Part shown: in pieces, positions 5,797-6,015 of the stretch | How positions within the stretch are numbered: position 1 is the first letter of the stretch | Layout: each line of letters starts with the position of its first letter | Source of the DNA: an archaeon | GTDB taxonomy: Archaea; Asgardarchaeota; Hermodarchaeia; Hermodarchaeales; Hermodarchaeaceae | Direction of reading: 5' to 3' | DNA: 6,015 nucleotides | Assembly (NCBI GenBank): GCA_016550485.1 | Contig: JABXGV010000310.1 | Span: forward strand, 1-6,015 | Translations under genes and position numbers: made by a program | The notes under the pieces: model-generated | What the model saw: the letters and a program-made list of their open reading frames with translations, nothing else | Database searches by the model: none | Told to the model about the DNA's origin: nothing

Positions 5797-6015
5797 TCAT
5801 TTTCTACTAGTCCGTTTTTTTCTAAAATGCAAGTACCCTATTCCAACAATGGTGGGGACCCCAATAAGGAAAGCTGCTAATGCCCCTAGTAGTATAGGGT
5901 TTAGTCTAGCGGGAAGAACCTCACCTATTGAGGGGATGATATATTCCTCAATCAGGTAGGTGTAGGGTGGCTCTTCGGCGAGGTTTGCCGTAAACACGAT
6001 AACAAGATTGTATTC
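5797..6015 (-). CDS. C-terminal part of a membrane-anchored protein, 5'-truncated by window edge
   Basis: The frame is open to the right edge, past a GTG at 5997 (the only likely in-window start) and reads EYNLVIV before it, so the gene almost certainly begins outside. About 73 C-terminal residues are visible. They comprise a polar segment, one hydrophobic helix of about 22 residues (starting near PILLGALAAF and ending near GIGYLHF), and the basic tail RKKRTSRK at the C-terminus. By the positive-inside rule the tail is cytoplasmic and the main body outside, as in many archaeal surface proteins anchored by a C-terminal helix. The body is not in view, so no function can be named. It converges on the kinase operon with a 49-base gap and is probably transcribed separately. 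Confidence 0.65.
   Translation of the reverse strand, partial: EYNLVIVFTANLAEEPPYTYLIEEYIIPSIGEVLPARLNPILLGALAAFLIGVPTIVGIGYLHFRKKRTSRK
5799..5821 (+). terminator. Candidate T-rich terminator of the five-gene operon
   Basis: Two T-tracts follow the last gene on the plus strand, four T at 5800-5803 and seven T at 5815-5821. Archaeal termination typically occurs at U-runs without a needed hairpin, and I see no good hairpin here. The tracts overlap the 3' end of the convergent gene, where they encode its lysine tail, so they may simply reflect coding. Confidence 0.35.

Noticed and set aside
1..6015. tRNA, rRNA, CRISPR array, insertion sequence or attachment site
   Set aside because: Nearly all of the window is coding, the gaps are at most 50 bases, and no such structure or transposase is visible.

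Overview
The window looks archaeal. The genes use Shine-Dalgarno-like leaders, the proteins carry CxxC zinc ribbons of the kind common in archaeal regulators, and the convergent gene at the right edge encodes a protein ending in one membrane helix and a short lysine/arginine tail, a layout frequent in archaeal surface proteins. Base composition is roughly balanced. An Asgard archaeon of the Thorarchaeia type is my best guess. This rests on protein style, not on a marker gene, so a bacterium with similar genes cannot be excluded.

Layout: five plus-strand genes run head to tail with gaps of about 20 to 50 bases and no obvious internal promoter, so they read as one operon. In order they are: a von Willebrand A (vWA) protein whose 5' end lies left of the window (to 1022); a protein with two zinc ribbons and an FHA domain (1069-1692); a Ser/Thr kinase with a C-terminal zinc ribbon and a divergent FHA-like domain (1730-3076); a PP2C-type phosphatase (3097-4056); and a second, unusual kinase-fold protein whose activation segment contains a double zinc ribbon and whose C-terminus again looks FHA-derived (4107-5747). 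A short gap with a T-rich candidate terminator separates them from the 3' end of a minus-strand gene for a C-terminally anchored membrane protein (5797 to the right edge).

How they may work together: a kinase writes phosphate on Ser/Thr, the PP2C enzyme removes it, the FHA protein reads phosphothreonine, and the vWA protein offers a metal-dependent (MIDAS) binding surface. Zinc ribbons recur in three of the five proteins, each time with an FHA or FHA-like module. The vWA + PP2C + kinase combination recalls the TerY-P phosphorylation triad known from bacterial comparative genomics and reported as an antiviral system. Here it is enlarged by a dedicated FHA reader and a second kinase-like protein. 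Functional equivalence is inference. The most distinctive feature is the double zinc ribbon placed between the DFG-like and APE-like motifs of the second kinase, which also has a changed catalytic loop and may be a metal- or redox-gated kinase or a pseudokinase scaffold.
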